DNA of 64,000 nucleotides. Origin: Balanoglossus misakiensis (taxonomy: Eukaryota; Hemichordata). The notes under the pieces are model-generated. The model made no database searches and was not told where the DNA came from. It was given only the letters and a program-made list of their open reading frames with translations. Location of the stretch: the NCBI GenBank assembly GCA_040954595.2, contig CM082598.2:2356001-2420000 (forward strand), given 5' to 3'. This document shows, piece after piece, positions 12,102 to 23,982 of the stretch (position 1 is its first letter; each line of letters starts with the position of its first letter). The translations under genes were made by a program, and so were the position numbers.

Positions 12102-15100
12102 CTATTCGTTACTTTCACTCACTTCCTTTGTGGGCTCTGCTTCATCACTTGATTTTGTTTGTTCTCTGACTTCTTTGATGATATCAGTGTAGAACGGCGC
12201 AAACACAGCTCGGTTGTGCACAAGAAGCCTCAGGAACTGTCCACTCAGGTCAATGAGTTCTTGATGCATTGGTGCAAGTCCGGCCGGAATCTTCTTCTTC
12301 GGGTCAAACGGCGCAGTGGCTGATATGACAAACCGGAAGAATTCTTTGGTTCTTGAGTCTGGTGAAGAAATGAGAAAGAAACATGATTCTATGTTCAAGA
12401 ATAAACTGTGTGGTTCTAATAATATGCTTCATGAAAATAGAGTAGATAGATCCATATTGTGAAGTTGAGTGTGTTAACTAAACTGAACTGACATTTCCCT
12501 GAGGCTTGAGCCAATGAAGAGTTGTAATGAGAAAGCCTGAGATCTTAAAAATTAAGAATAAAGTATTGATAGTTTTTTATTGAACCTATACATGTACAGA
12601 CTTACCTAAAAGTTTCCGGACAGTGTGTTGTGGATCTTTCATATCCTGGATTTGTTTCTTCAGGGAATTTTCCTTGGATTCCGGCATGGCTGGGAAATCG
12701 TGCTTCGTCAGGCATTCATTGACTTCCTTGCAGATTTGCTCGGCAAGGCTCGTCATGACCTCATCCGTCTCACTGAAAAGAGTGGAAGAAAAAGAGTTGG
12801 ATTCTGAGCTTTTCTGTCAAATATTAAATTTCGTGTAATTGCCCTTTGCTGAATATGTTATGATACAAGAAATTTCTTATCCTGATTCAATTGTACCACT
12901 TGATCTCTCTAAAAGAACTCACCTTTCTCCTTCTAACAGAACATTGATCACATTCTTGAGTTTGTCGACAAACCCCTGAATTCCAGATATGGCAGACCCG
13001 ACTATTGAGTATGTGATCAGCAATATGGATGACACCAACACAAGTCTGTTGGCTTTGTCTCTGATGTCCAAAAATCTGCTTTGGTCCATCAACAGAGTCT
13101 GTACAGTCAAAGAAAAAGAATGATAAATGCTATTAGTAATTTGATTGTCCAGTTTGTGTATGCTTTATGAAGTAAATTCAAAAGACTTGATTGTATAATG
13201 TGATTGGTCTTTCCTGACCTCTGTGTAACATGATTGGTCTGTCATGACCTCTCACCTCTGGGAACAGCTGAGAGTCATCCCACTGCAGCAGATTCAGGTA
13301 TCCCTGATTCAACACCACGGACGCCGGCATATTTGGTGGGGGAGCTGAAGCACTAGCCCCGTCGCTGACGGTCTCCGACGATGACGGTGACCTCGCTTTG
13401 AAAGCCTCTTGGAGTGTACCCACGGAATCCCATGCGGTTTTCAGCCATTGCTTGGTAAACTGTAAACCATCTGTAAGGAGATAAAAACAAATGCATGAAA
13501 CAGTGCATTGCAACCGCTAATGAACTTGACCATGTTTTCCAGGGCTTTTACCAGAACCACATGAACCCTTTACATGTAATTCATGTTATAAAACTCAATG
13601 CTAGACTGACCTACGTCATCCTGCGTCTTCAAGAACTCTTCAAACTTCTTCCGTTCATACTCGATGGAGTGATGCTGTATGTGAGGTCTCATACTCTGTA
13701 TCGTGAAATTGGCCATGTCCAGTTTCATCAGTTCAATTATACGAAAGATTTCTCTGTTGAGGTACAAAACAAAATAATTATCTCTAGTTAGCCTTTGAAT
13801 AATCATCCCTTTCACCACCATTGTTTTCTAAGGGGGTGAAAGGGTTAAAATGTAACCTTTGATCTTAATAAAATCAACCTGTATTTGCCCATAATCTTGT
13901 GAATGACACTGTATAATTTGCATACAATAGTTACAGAACTTACAGCCTTTTCACATGGTATAAAATACAATTCCTTTTATCCTCAAAACAGTAGAAATAT
14001 ACTTTCTTTGACCGGGTTTCTCCTATTTGATAGTGGAGAAGAATTTTCAGTACTCATTTTAACTTACTTGAACAATTCTACAACATCTCTGATCTCTGTG
14101 AGATTCTTGATTTCGTCATCCCTGGCTGGAGCGCACAGCTTGGCCATTATGGAGATGACAAAATTGGCATGTTTGAAGACATCGATGGAGTCATGCTCTG
14201 CCTGTTGTTTGATCAGTTCCAGGTCTAACCTTTCATTGATTTCCGTTCTCAACTTGGTGTGTGCGGGAAGAAGCAGGGATGTCAACTCCTAAAAAAAACA
14301 AAATTTGACAAAATAAAACAAAAGTTAACAAAACAGATGCAAGATGTTTTATATGCTTCTGAAGTCCATGCAAGGCATATCTTGCAGTTCTGTAAAGGTG
14401 AACATCTTTGTAGGATATCACTTGGTTCAATCCAATGTACCTAAGATTATTCTACTTAGTCACAGGGATGAACAGCTTTACGGGAGAGGGACATACCTGT
14501 TTGACTTCTCCGAGCAAGTTCACTGCATATTCATAGTTTGGCGGATCCTCACTGAGTCCAGCCTGCAAGTTATCCCAGAATGCTTTGTGCACGATATCTT
14601 TGATTTGCTTTTCAAGACTGAAATGAAAATGAGACATTTCTAAAATAATGGACTAAAATAATAATCATCAGTTCTTGTGACAGTATTTGAAAGTTCTCTT
14701 TCAATTTGGATTCAAAAGTTACGGGTAAATAACCAAGCACATTTTTACATCCGATTTCAATCAAATTGCTCATCATTTCACAGGACTGACTCTATTTCTC
14801 TGCAACAGAGTATCAAATGTAGAAAAACTATCAACTTACGATGCTTCTGGTAGTTCAGTTGCCTTCAGAGTAAAGTTGTTGTCCACTGCTATTTCGTGCG
14901 CCAACACCATGTTACCAACTCCACTTGCAGCAGCCATGATTTCATCAATGGAAGGAAACTTGGGTGGAGAGGCTGTGAATTTGTGAATTGCATACTTATT
15001 TTAGTCAGTTGAAGAAAATAAATGATGCGTGAAAGAAGAGACAGAAATATTGTCTCTAAGTAAAAACTTATTTAAGGCATCTGCTATTCGTACCTTGTGG

Positions 15101-15265
15101 GGTACCCCTGGGACTTAACCCTGGACTTGGTGATCTCAGCCGCTGTCTTTTCCTGAACACTTCTCCCTCGCCTGAGGAGTTCAGTTCATGAGATTCATCA
15201 GACGAAGCCCCTTTAGCTTCATGATGCTCAACATCCTCGGGATCATTCTTTTTATCTAATGGCAT
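12102..15265 (-). CDS. TCP11L1: T-complex protein 11-like protein 1
   Basis: Nine coding exons on the - strand: 15094-15265, 14840-14972, 14497-14617, 14068-14288, 13611-13753, 13256-13470, 12923-13098, 12606-12772 and 12102-12358. They encode 534 residues in phase; the human protein is about 509. TCP11 family blocks run in order: [88 protein letters not shown] and a C-terminal [20 protein letters not shown]. The N-terminus is acidic with an [10 protein letters not shown] segment, probably unstructured and phosphorylated. The family's molecular role is poorly defined; TCP11 itself acts in sperm function. The ATG exon has a good acceptor at 15295-15296, so at least one 5' UTR exon lies upstream, possibly ending at 16046. 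Confidence 0.93.
13807..13846. repeat. short copy of CCCTTTCACC foldback family
   Basis: CCCTTTCACC and GGGGGTGAAAGGG enclose a short loop in TCP11L1 intron 4, about 50 bases upstream of the exon 5 acceptor. It appears to be a deleted member of the family seen in PWP1. Confidence 0.6.
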
Positions 15266-15294
15266 CTTTAGATGGGCTTTTGCTGTATTTTGTT

Positions 15295-17559
15295 CTGCAA
15301 ATAAATCACATTATAAGACTTTCATTAGGAAAAAGCGTTATGCATTGTTTGCTCAGTTGATAAACAAGACAATAACCCACTTGTGTGAGTAGAATAATTA
15401 TATGTTTTAAAAGTGTGTGACAATAAATAAAAATAGACCAGTCCAAGCCCAAGCAAACATGATCAGACATATATACAGATACATGTACTGTGTAGTCACT
15501 TTTCCATAGTACATGTATCACATCAAATTTACATGTTAAATTCTATTCAAATTACCAACTTTAGAAAACCATGCAATTCAAATGTTTTACATACAATTAA
15601 TGGATAGTGAAAAGATACACTAAACAGGCCATTAGGCATTAATGTCAAAGTGAACCTTCTGCTGGAAAGTTGTAAACAACTCCGACCTTGAAATCTAGAT
15701 ATTTGACCTTCATTCACCGGTCAATACATAACATGAACACCAGGAAATATACCAGAAATTCAGGACAACCTTCCAAAAGAATTTGACCTCAAAACTATCC
15801 TGTACCATCAATATAATTACTAAAAGATGTTGTGATATATAAGTTGAATGTATAAATACAGAAAATTAACTAAGTCTGATATCAACATGGACGAATTTCC
15901 TTTGTTCTGAAAAACCAATAAAGAAGGCAAATGTACACAATCTTAAGTTCTTCTTAGAGAATGTTAAGATCATACATTTAATTATAATTCATAGCTAACT
16001 ATTATAATTAAGGAAAAAATTACAAAAAATAGGATCCACACGTACCTTACGCTAACAGGGTTTGAAATATTATGTTACGAGAAAATCCACTTTATATTTC
16101 AGTCCTTCATCAGCTGATTGTGATGTAAACAAAGCCTACCAGCTGAATTGTTAGCAGATGGCGCAGTGACCAAAACACTGAATTTGAATATTATAATCAT
16201 GTCAATTACTACTGTATTGGTACACTCTGGACTCTGCCATTTTCTATGGGGGTGTCTCGCCGGGTATTGTTTCAACTACAGAATGGGACAGTAAAGTTTT
16301 GATCTATGCATTCACCTGTAAATTTCCCTTTTGTTAAATTCAGACAAGGTTCCTTTAGTGGTGATTCATTTCATATATATGATTTACCTCTGTAAATGCG
16401 CTATTTGCAGAAATAAACTCTAAATTTAGTACAGGATGTTTACTCTCGAAACGGACCACTGAAATAATGAAAATACCTCTTGTGTCTGGATACGATCCAG
16501 GGAAAAATACGCAGTATAAATTAAGCTGCAGTACCATAGTTCGAGGTTTTTCCCTTGGGGCCGGCTGGACGACTAAGCCAAGCCCCGGGTAAAACCTCTG
16601 GCTACGCTACTGCAGCTATACAAAGATGCCAAGCTCAACAAGTGAAACTTTCGAGAAATAAATTACATTACGTATGCAAATGTCCGTTGACTTTCATATA
16701 TTTTATTGATTTATTTTCCTGGTCGATTACGACGTTTGAGATATGTACAGCTTCTTGAAAAATTCGTTTTGAATTTTGCACACCATGAGATTATCTGAAC
16801 CTGGCTTCAAATATTTTGTTTGGCACAGCTAGCTGAGAGTGTGTATATTTCATCTGTATTGGGTTTCTGTACATTTTAGTGATTAACATTTATGTGCATT
16901 GCAAACTATTGCTCCACTAACCTTATGCTTGAAACCGTCGACTTAGGACGCCTGAAAATACTTTCATGTACTCTTGTCGAAGATTCTGTTACTAACTATA
17001 AAGTATTTCGCTTGATTAACCTTTTATATAGAAGTGGAAGTTTCCAGAAAGCCCTCGATCAATGCATTTCAATGCGGTGATTCCTCAATCGATGAGCTCA
17101 TACTTTGTTTACGGAAATGACGTCAGGCATCCTCGTTCGCATTTTTGTTTGCAGCAAGTTAGGAATTTCTTCTGTATAGACACGAAATACATTCGACACA
17201 TTCAAAAATAAGGTTGACTACACAATAATTAGTTAAATTATGTGTAGCGGAGTATTATTCTTGATTTCACGAATTAATGTATAATAATCCTTGGAAATAA
17301 GCAGGATAGCATAGGTATCCCTAACTTATTCTCTTTACTTTAACAACAGTCTACCAGTGAAGAAATATGTCATTTAAAACAAGGGTTACTTCATCGGACA
17401 GGAATTTTAAATTAAGAGCAGCTTTGTAAAATCTTTCTCTTTGAATTTATCGTAAACTGTATATAAATGGTATATTTATACATAACGATCTATGAAAAAT
17501 AGTTTGCTTGAGGCTGCCATATTATCTCTTACTGACATGACCGGTGTTGATTTCGCAAG
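15295..17559. other. intergenic between TCP11L1 and the RWD/RING gene
   Basis: These are divergent 5' regions. A possible TCP11L1 5' UTR exon on the - strand would end at 16046 (CGTAAG then GTACGT). The rest is AT-rich without recognisable genes, apart from a small GC-rich patch at 16555-16615 of unknown nature. Confidence 0.4.
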
Positions 17560-17570
17560 ATGGAACTGAG
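17560..17570 (+). other. possible 5' exon giving an upstream in-frame start
   Basis: ATGGAACTGAG is followed by the donor GTGAGC. Joined to the CTCAG acceptor ending at 18200 it reads MELR then MAGNSF in frame with the RWD/RING protein. It may instead be a 5' UTR exon. Confidence 0.35.
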
Positions 17571-18201
17571 GTGAGCGATCTGAGCTGATTTCCCCCTTTT
17601 GTGTTTTGATTTCTATAAATGTCGAACGTCGTGGATCTATCTAGTTTTATCATTGATAAATCAACCTTTTGAAAGCAAGAAAATCAGTATAAATTGCACT
17701 ATTACCGGTGTTGATATACTCCTGGTTGACGTCGTAGTTGGCGCTGCTACATGTACAGTGAGACTGGTGTGTTGATATCATGATCAGTCCTGGAGACATC
17801 CTTGTGGTCTTTCGTCCAGGAAGGTTTTAGAAGCAGCTGCACACTATTTTCGAACCTTGTGATAATACCATAATAACATGTTATCATTCGGTCAACGCCC
17901 ACAATGTGCCCCAATATTAAATGACCGTGTTAGCAAACGAAGAGTTGCAACAATCATACATTACATTACATGTACATTTCATATTCAACATCACTCTGCA
18001 ATATCGACTTCCAAGAGACTACACAACTGATCTTAACGTATTGTAGTTCTGTCACAGTTACTGCATCTGTGGGCAATGTTCTTTCTCTCTCTCACTCAAT
18101 CAAATAACTTAACGCATCAATATTTTGATTGATTTCACCAGGTGACCTTGCATCTTGTATGCAGATAAATTATTTTTTAAAAACAATCAGTTCATCTCAG
18201 A

Positions 18202-20124
18202 ATGGCTGGCAACTCATTTATACCAACGGAGTTGGAAGAATTTAAGAAGAAACTTCAGGCTGAAATCTCAGGAGCTGAACTAATATCATGTCACCCTGTT
18301 TCAGTTAGGATCCGTTTAATGTAAGTATACATATAATCACACACATACATATACACACAGAGCAGATATACATATACTAAGTACTTATACTAAGTACTTA
18401 CAAAGTCGAAACACAACTACCAGATGTTCTCTCCAGATTACTTATTTCTGGGAAATATTGTTCTCACTTCTTTACCTTCCACTTTAAGCATTGATGAGAC
18501 TTGAGCTTTGTTCTTGCCTCCAGTTACCAGTATGTTTCTGAACTTTCTGTTGTTGTTGTTTGTTGTTTACAGAAAGACAAGGCACCGGCAGTGTGATGTA
18601 TGCCTGCAGTTTTCTGAAAATTATCCGGCGACGCCGATTATCGTAGAATTGAAAAGTAAAACGATTCCGTACAAATTGTTGATAGGTCTAACCAAACTCT
18701 GTGATGATGAAGCGAAAAAATTATTGGGGAAAAAACAGGTAAGCAGAATTCAAGATTTGTGTTCTCATAAGTTTGGAAAAAAGCATTATCGACTACCAAC
18801 TCTTATGGGAGATCACTTGAAAAAAACCTTCAAATTCATATACATTGTAAAATGTTTCTATCTCCTTTCAGACTCTACCCATTGTCAAGTTTCTGTGGCA
18901 GTTTTTACAAGACAACCCATTCACAGTGTGCAGTGATGAGTTAAGTTTTATCAAAAAGGAGCTTATCACGGATAAAGATGAAGTCAAAACAAAACAGAAG
19001 TCTGGTGTTGTTACCGTGACGATTAATCAAGATAATTATTACTTTCAAATAAAATTTACAGTTCCAGAAGACTATCCAACTACGCAAGTCAGGTGAGCAG
19101 TGATTCAACTTTGACCCTTCAATCTTCACCTCATCCCTATTTCAGAAGGAATTCGAGCTTAGCACTGGATAAATAAAATAATCTCACTCGTGTATTTTCT
19201 TGATTTACAGTGTAGAAAACAAAGGCACCAATTTTCCACCCCATTTCAGTAGAGTATTTATGAGCCAAGCTATAGAGATGGCCAGACAACAGACACAACC
19301 TCCACTCAAGCGGAGACCCAAGTATGTGAACATTTTCAAACATATTTTCCAACTATGTGAATATTTTTTAAACTTTTTGAATGACTGAATGAGCGAGTGA
19401 CTGACTGACTGTGATGATATTACACAATAAACCTGCAAAAAACATCTTTATATTACAGAGATCCTCCATTCGAACCAAAACCATCATTAAAAGTAGTTGC
19501 GGAGTTTCTTGTGAGGAACTGCATCAGACGGTATCCGAGGGAAGTATGTCAGATATGTAAAGAAAATAGCTTTCCTCCAGATCCAAAGGTATGTGTGAAC
19601 ATTATTTTCTAAATAGTCAAATGATGAAAATCTAAGTGCATCTGCCAGGGTAGACAAACCAGAAATAGTATTGTAGCAATTTTGCCGTCGTTTGGTCAAA
19701 ATTCAAATCCCACAGCTCATCTCTGTTGGAGCCCAATTGAATGTGATAATTTTCATTTTCTCTTTCTTTAGAGTGTGGTAACTGATGAAAACAGTGACAG
19801 ATTTATAGAAAGAGTTTATTGTGGGCATCTTTATCACCATGGATGTCTGGACAAGTACATGAAAACACCTCCTTTTACTGGTAAGTAACAAACAAGGAGT
19901 GATTTTCTAACAGATAGTGATAATACATTATACAGTATTCAGCGACTGATATTCAATTCCCATGGACTTCTATATTCATTGCAGGTGGCAAATTATGTCC
20001 TGGATGCAACCAGAGAATATACCACGGTGAATGGAACATCGCACCCGAGTTGGCCGAAGAGAGATGGGCGCACAAAGAAGCAAAGAAGAGGGAACTTGAT
20101 GAAGTAGTTGATTTTCTAGAATAA
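18202..20124 (+). CDS. tandem-RWD RING-H2 protein, putative E3 ubiquitin ligase
   Basis: Seven exons: 18202-18320, 18573-18738, 18872-19092, 19211-19321, 19459-19588, 19772-19880 and 19985-20124. They encode 331 residues in phase. The first RWD-like domain (about 7-125) contains FSENYPATPIIVELKSKTIP. A second (about 130-232) contains YYFQIKFTVPEDYPTTQVSV. Both carry the YP of RWD folds. A RING-H2 follows with all eight ligands: C236, C239, C266, H268, H271, C274, C290 and C293 (CQIC, CGHLYHHGC, CPGC). RWD domains are relatives of the ubiquitin-conjugating fold, and RING-H2 domains recruit E2 enzymes, so an E3 ligase role is likely; the substrate is unknown. I do not recognise a named orthologue; RNF25 and RNF14 have one RWD and a different layout. 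The Met at 18204 is the default start. AATAAA is at 20423-20428. Confidence 0.85.
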
Positions 20125-20319
20125 CTGCAAATTTCTCTGATTTTTGAATTTATATCAGTTTGTTGTCTTAGTGGTGCAACGACCTTATTAATTTAGGTTG
20201 CGATTTGCACAGTTGATGGGATTGGATGTAACTCCTGCAAACTTTTGAAATTCTCAAAAGTCACATTTTAGTTAGCTCAAAGGGACAAACCCGCTTTTAT
20301 GTTTTTCTGTCTGTAACAT

Positions 20320-20325
20320 TTTATT
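20320..20325 (-). terminator. polyadenylation signal of PWP1
   Basis: TTTATT on the + strand, 130 bases beyond the PWP1 stop. It lies inside the 3' UTR of the convergent RWD/RING gene. Confidence 0.5.
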
Positions 20326-20422
20326 TTTTCTGCCTAACTGAGAGCCTGCTTATCCTCCTTATTGCAAAGAAATCCATGGCACTTTCTCACAGAATATTGA
20401 TGTAAGAACTTAAATATTTAAA

Positions 20423-20428
20423 AATAAA
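20423..20428 (+). terminator. polyadenylation signal of the RWD/RING gene
   Basis: AATAAA about 300 bases after the stop codon at 20124 and only 27 bases from the PWP1 stop on the opposite strand. Confidence 0.55.
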
Positions 20429-20454
20429 ACAGGAGAAATTATCTTGGCAACTTC

Positions 20455-23400
20455 CTATGGTTTCTTCTTTTTCTTCTTTTTCTTTGTTCCGCCAACCATC
20501 TGAGAATCCTCCTTGTAAGTAGCTTCAGCATTGGTTTCCATAGTGACATCATCCTCCATAGCAACTGCACCAGAATCTTCCATGGCAACGGTAGTATCAC
20601 TGGATGGTGAACTGGCTGCTGTCTCAACGACCATTCGCTTTCTCTGACCAAAATGATTTGCAACTGAAAAGAAACAAAAAGTTAAGCACCTTTCAGCAAC
20701 AGCACTTCTCAGAAATGTCGAAAGAAGTCTAAACAACCAGCTGACTTTACCTGACGCATACGCCATGATGTCAAACACTCTCAGTCCATCCTTCTCCCCT
20801 CCCGTTACCATGACGAACGGCGAGTCTGGACAGCACTGGACACAGTTAAGAGTTCCCATTTTGAAATCCTTGGACAGTACACATTCTGGCTTGTTATCCT
20901 GGGAAGAAAGAAATAATCCTGGTCACTTGCAAAGAATGATAAGTCTTGCTTTCACCAAAATCATAAAAACATGGAAAGCTCAGAATTGAACATTTCAACA
21001 CCTGATTTCTCATTCAGGTCAAAGTGAAGAATATAATTACATCATAGCTTTCCAGATAAAATTCAATTACTGCATTGAAAAACCTCTTCAATGCTTTAGA
21101 GAAATAAATAATTGAATCTAGCAAAATGCTACATTTGGCAATATCACAAGAATCCTTGCATTACAACAAAAAAATTCAAACACAAAACTTTCTAATTCAC
21201 TGAGGAGCCCTTCTTACCTGAATATCCCAAACTTTGACATGTTTATCAGCAGACGTGGTTACCAGGCAACCAGGTACTTGACTGCTGAGAGTGAGACCAG
21301 TCACGGCTTGCGAGTGTGCAGATAATGTAAATATTGCCTTGTCTTGTCTCACGTCCATGTAATATACAAAGCCTTTGTCTGTGCTGGCCTAGGAAAGACC
21401 ATAAGCAATAAGGCATAAACTAAGGTTTGACAGCACTATGGGATCAACTGATTGATACTGAAGCATAAACTGTTGGAGATGTGTAGTTTCATTCATCACT
21501 GAGAGTAACAGATCCACTCACCAGAAAATGATAAGGTGAAAAGTGATTCCACATGACTCTTTCGATCTCACCATTGAAAGACCAGGTGAGGTGGGATCCA
21601 TCTGTTTTTCGACAGTCAAATACTTTAACATTGCTGAAAGGAATAGACAAATGTCCAAGGTTTATTGCTGGCTACAGAAGCAAAAAAAATTCCCCAACAT
21701 TTCCTATACACATACTTTTATTTTTGAGTTAGAGCTGACAGGTTGAACTTACTTATCAAAACTGCCTGTCAGTAAAGTCTGTGCTTCAAAGGGATGCCAT
21801 TCTACTGTTTGGACCTGCAAGAAAATGACAGAAGACTTAGAGTACAGGAAGGTTGAAAATAAGAAGTATTTTAGATTTGAAACTTTCACATGCTAAAATA
21901 ATTTTCACTCGGTCTGTAACATGTGTAAACATACATAGGTATGTTTGTTATTGTGATACATATTCAGGGGCAGAACTGCAATAATGTTTATTGCTCAATA
22001 GTTGTCAGCTTGCCTTTTAACCCTTTCACCCCTAACTCTCTCTTTAGAGGTACAAACTTATCATAGAAAACAAAGGGTTTGGACTGAACCATGGTGGTGA
22101 GAGGGTTTGTAGTGAATGGTATCTGTCCATACCTTGTCACTGTGTTGCTGGATAACTGATACTGTTTTACCTTGTGATAAATCCCACAAGGCAACAGTGT
22201 GATCAGCTGAAGCACTGGCAATCACATTTCTTGCATGTCTGTTCCAAGACAGATCCAACACAGCATCAGTATGACCGTCCACTTTGTCTCTTGATTTCTG
22301 AAAACAAATAAATGACAAAGAAAAGTCTATTGTGATATTATTTCTTTTCAGATAAAATAACAATGCTTTTATCATCATCTTCATCATCGTCACAATCATC
22401 ATCAACGTCATCATCATCATCATCATCATGACTTTTGAATTGTGACCATTATGAAATTAGCCTGCAAAGTATTACTACATGGAAAATAATTTTACACCCA
22501 TCACTATGGTTACCTTTTTCTTTTTCTTCTTCTTTGTCTGGTATTCCCCCAGCGCCACTACTGGTTCCACGCTGTCAATCAAATCTAAATCCCAGATTTC
22601 AATCACAGGGGTCATGTTACCCACAGCGACAAAATTACCTGAAAATTGGAAAATGCAATATTCATGTTTTCCCTGTGCCTGTTTTGACTTTTTCAGCCTC
22701 AATTTGTACTCAGTGATACTTGGAAGAATTAAGGAAACAACCTGATTTCATCCAAAATACACGTTGCAGCTGTGGGCAGTTCTGACAAACAAACTGATAC
22801 CTGCATTAAGCGGCAGACATCTTGGAACATACCTGGACTACTCTCGCCTGGGTCAAAGTTCAGCCACTCAAGAGCCAATGGAAATGCTGATAACATGATG
22901 TCATGGTGACAATACAGGACATCATCAGCTTCATTGTAAACTGAAAGAAATAATATTTTAAATCGTGTAAAAAAGTCTCTGATTTTTGACTTCTTGAATA
23001 GATAACTTTGTAACTTTTCAAAATTACTTGAACCTGAATTTGTACGTTAAAACATACCGAATACTTCCAGGTTACTGAACTCCTCTTCAGCTTTTCCAAC
23101 AACGATCAAATTATCTGTCGGTTTGATTTCAAAGTCCTCAGTATCCTCATCATCCTGTAGATAATATATCAACATGGAAAAGTAAATGAAAAGACACAAT
23201 ATAAGTCTGTGGTTCATTTTGTTATATATTATTCATTGTTTGATAAAGTGCAAATTATTTTACACCGCTCTGAAAATACTGAACTATGTTTAACCCTTTC
23301 ACCCCCCAGATCCCTCTTTAGAGGTCCAATCTTCCACAGAAAACAAAGGGTTGGGACTGAACCATTGTGGTGACAGGGTTAAATAGATGTACAAAATATT

Positions 23401-23982
23401 AGGGTACCTCATCTTTGACTGTTACGTAGGGATCATCATCATCGTCTGCATACACAGTGAGACCAGCGAGTGAGTCTATCAGAGATCCACTGGCATCACC
23501 TGGAAGATCAAATAGAAGCATAAAAGTCACGGATGATGATAATAATCATCAGCCAAACTATTACATAATTTTGTGCATGACTTTCCCACAATAATTTGTT
23601 ACTTTTGGTGCGTGCACCACTATGTGTTACCTTTGACCCCTCTTTCTGTGTCTATGGTCCAACCTCACCATTGAAAACAACAGGACCGAACCACGATGTA
23701 GCAGTGAAAAAGGTTCAAATTCTCACCAATGTCTGGTTCATCATCATAGGTATCCAATCCATACTCTGCCAGCTCATCATCACCATCAACACTGGCTCCT
23801 CCCATAGCACCCTCGTTCTCCAAACCGCTGTCTTGATCCTCCGTCTCCGCATCCTCCAGATGCTCTTTTGTTTCCTTGATCAGTTTCTCCAGCTGTTCCT
23901 TATCCAGAGCCACTTTATCCGGCACCCGCTTGGCAGCTCCTCTTTTGACCCAGGCAACACAGGGAATGACTGAGCGCACCAT
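20455..23982 (-). CDS. PWP1: periodic tryptophan protein 1 homologue (WD40)
   Basis: Eleven exons on the - strand: 23727-23982, 23408-23499, 23058-23154, 22833-22940, 22514-22638, 22133-22297, 21753-21814, 21522-21633, 21218-21388, 20751-20898 and 20455-20663. They encode 514 residues; the human protein has 501. PWP1 is a nucleolar WD40 protein that promotes rRNA transcription and ribosome assembly. The N-terminus [21 protein letters not shown] matches the family, followed by an acidic region. WD signatures include [43 protein letters not shown] and [14 protein letters not shown] Lys run near residues 220-226 and a C-terminal Lys run are probable nuclear or nucleolar signals. Three introns carry copies of one foldback repeat close to the 5' splice site. 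The gene is head-to-head with ARFGAP2/3 and tail-to-tail with the RWD/RING gene. Confidence 0.95.
22019..22107. repeat. AACCCTTTCACC foldback repeat, PWP1 intron 6
   Basis: About 89 bp with inverted ends AACCCTTTCACC and GGTGAGAGGGTT. The interior shares TCTTTAGAGGT, GAAAACAAAGGGTT and GACTGAACCATGGTGG with the other copies. It begins about 24 bases downstream of the exon 6 donor. Confidence 0.8.
23291..23382. repeat. AACCCTTTCACC foldback repeat, PWP1 intron 2
   Basis: About 92 bp, TTAACCCTTTCACC against GGTGACAGGGTTAA. It is the best preserved copy and shares the interior CTCTTTAGAGGTCCAA and GAAAACAAAGGGTTGG. It begins about 24 bases downstream of the exon 2 donor. Confidence 0.85.
23629..23715. 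repeat. diverged AACCCTTTCACC-family repeat, PWP1 intron 1
   Basis: Ends ACCTTTGAC and GTGAAAAAGGTT with interior TGGTCCAACCTCACCATTG and GACCGAACCACGA. It lies about 10 bases from the exon 1 donor. Confidence 0.65.

Noticed and set aside
13199-13256. Duplicated TGATTGGTCT..TGACCTCT next to a TCP11L1 exon
   Set aside because: It is a two-copy short duplication at the intron edge. It changes no splice site and is unremarkable.
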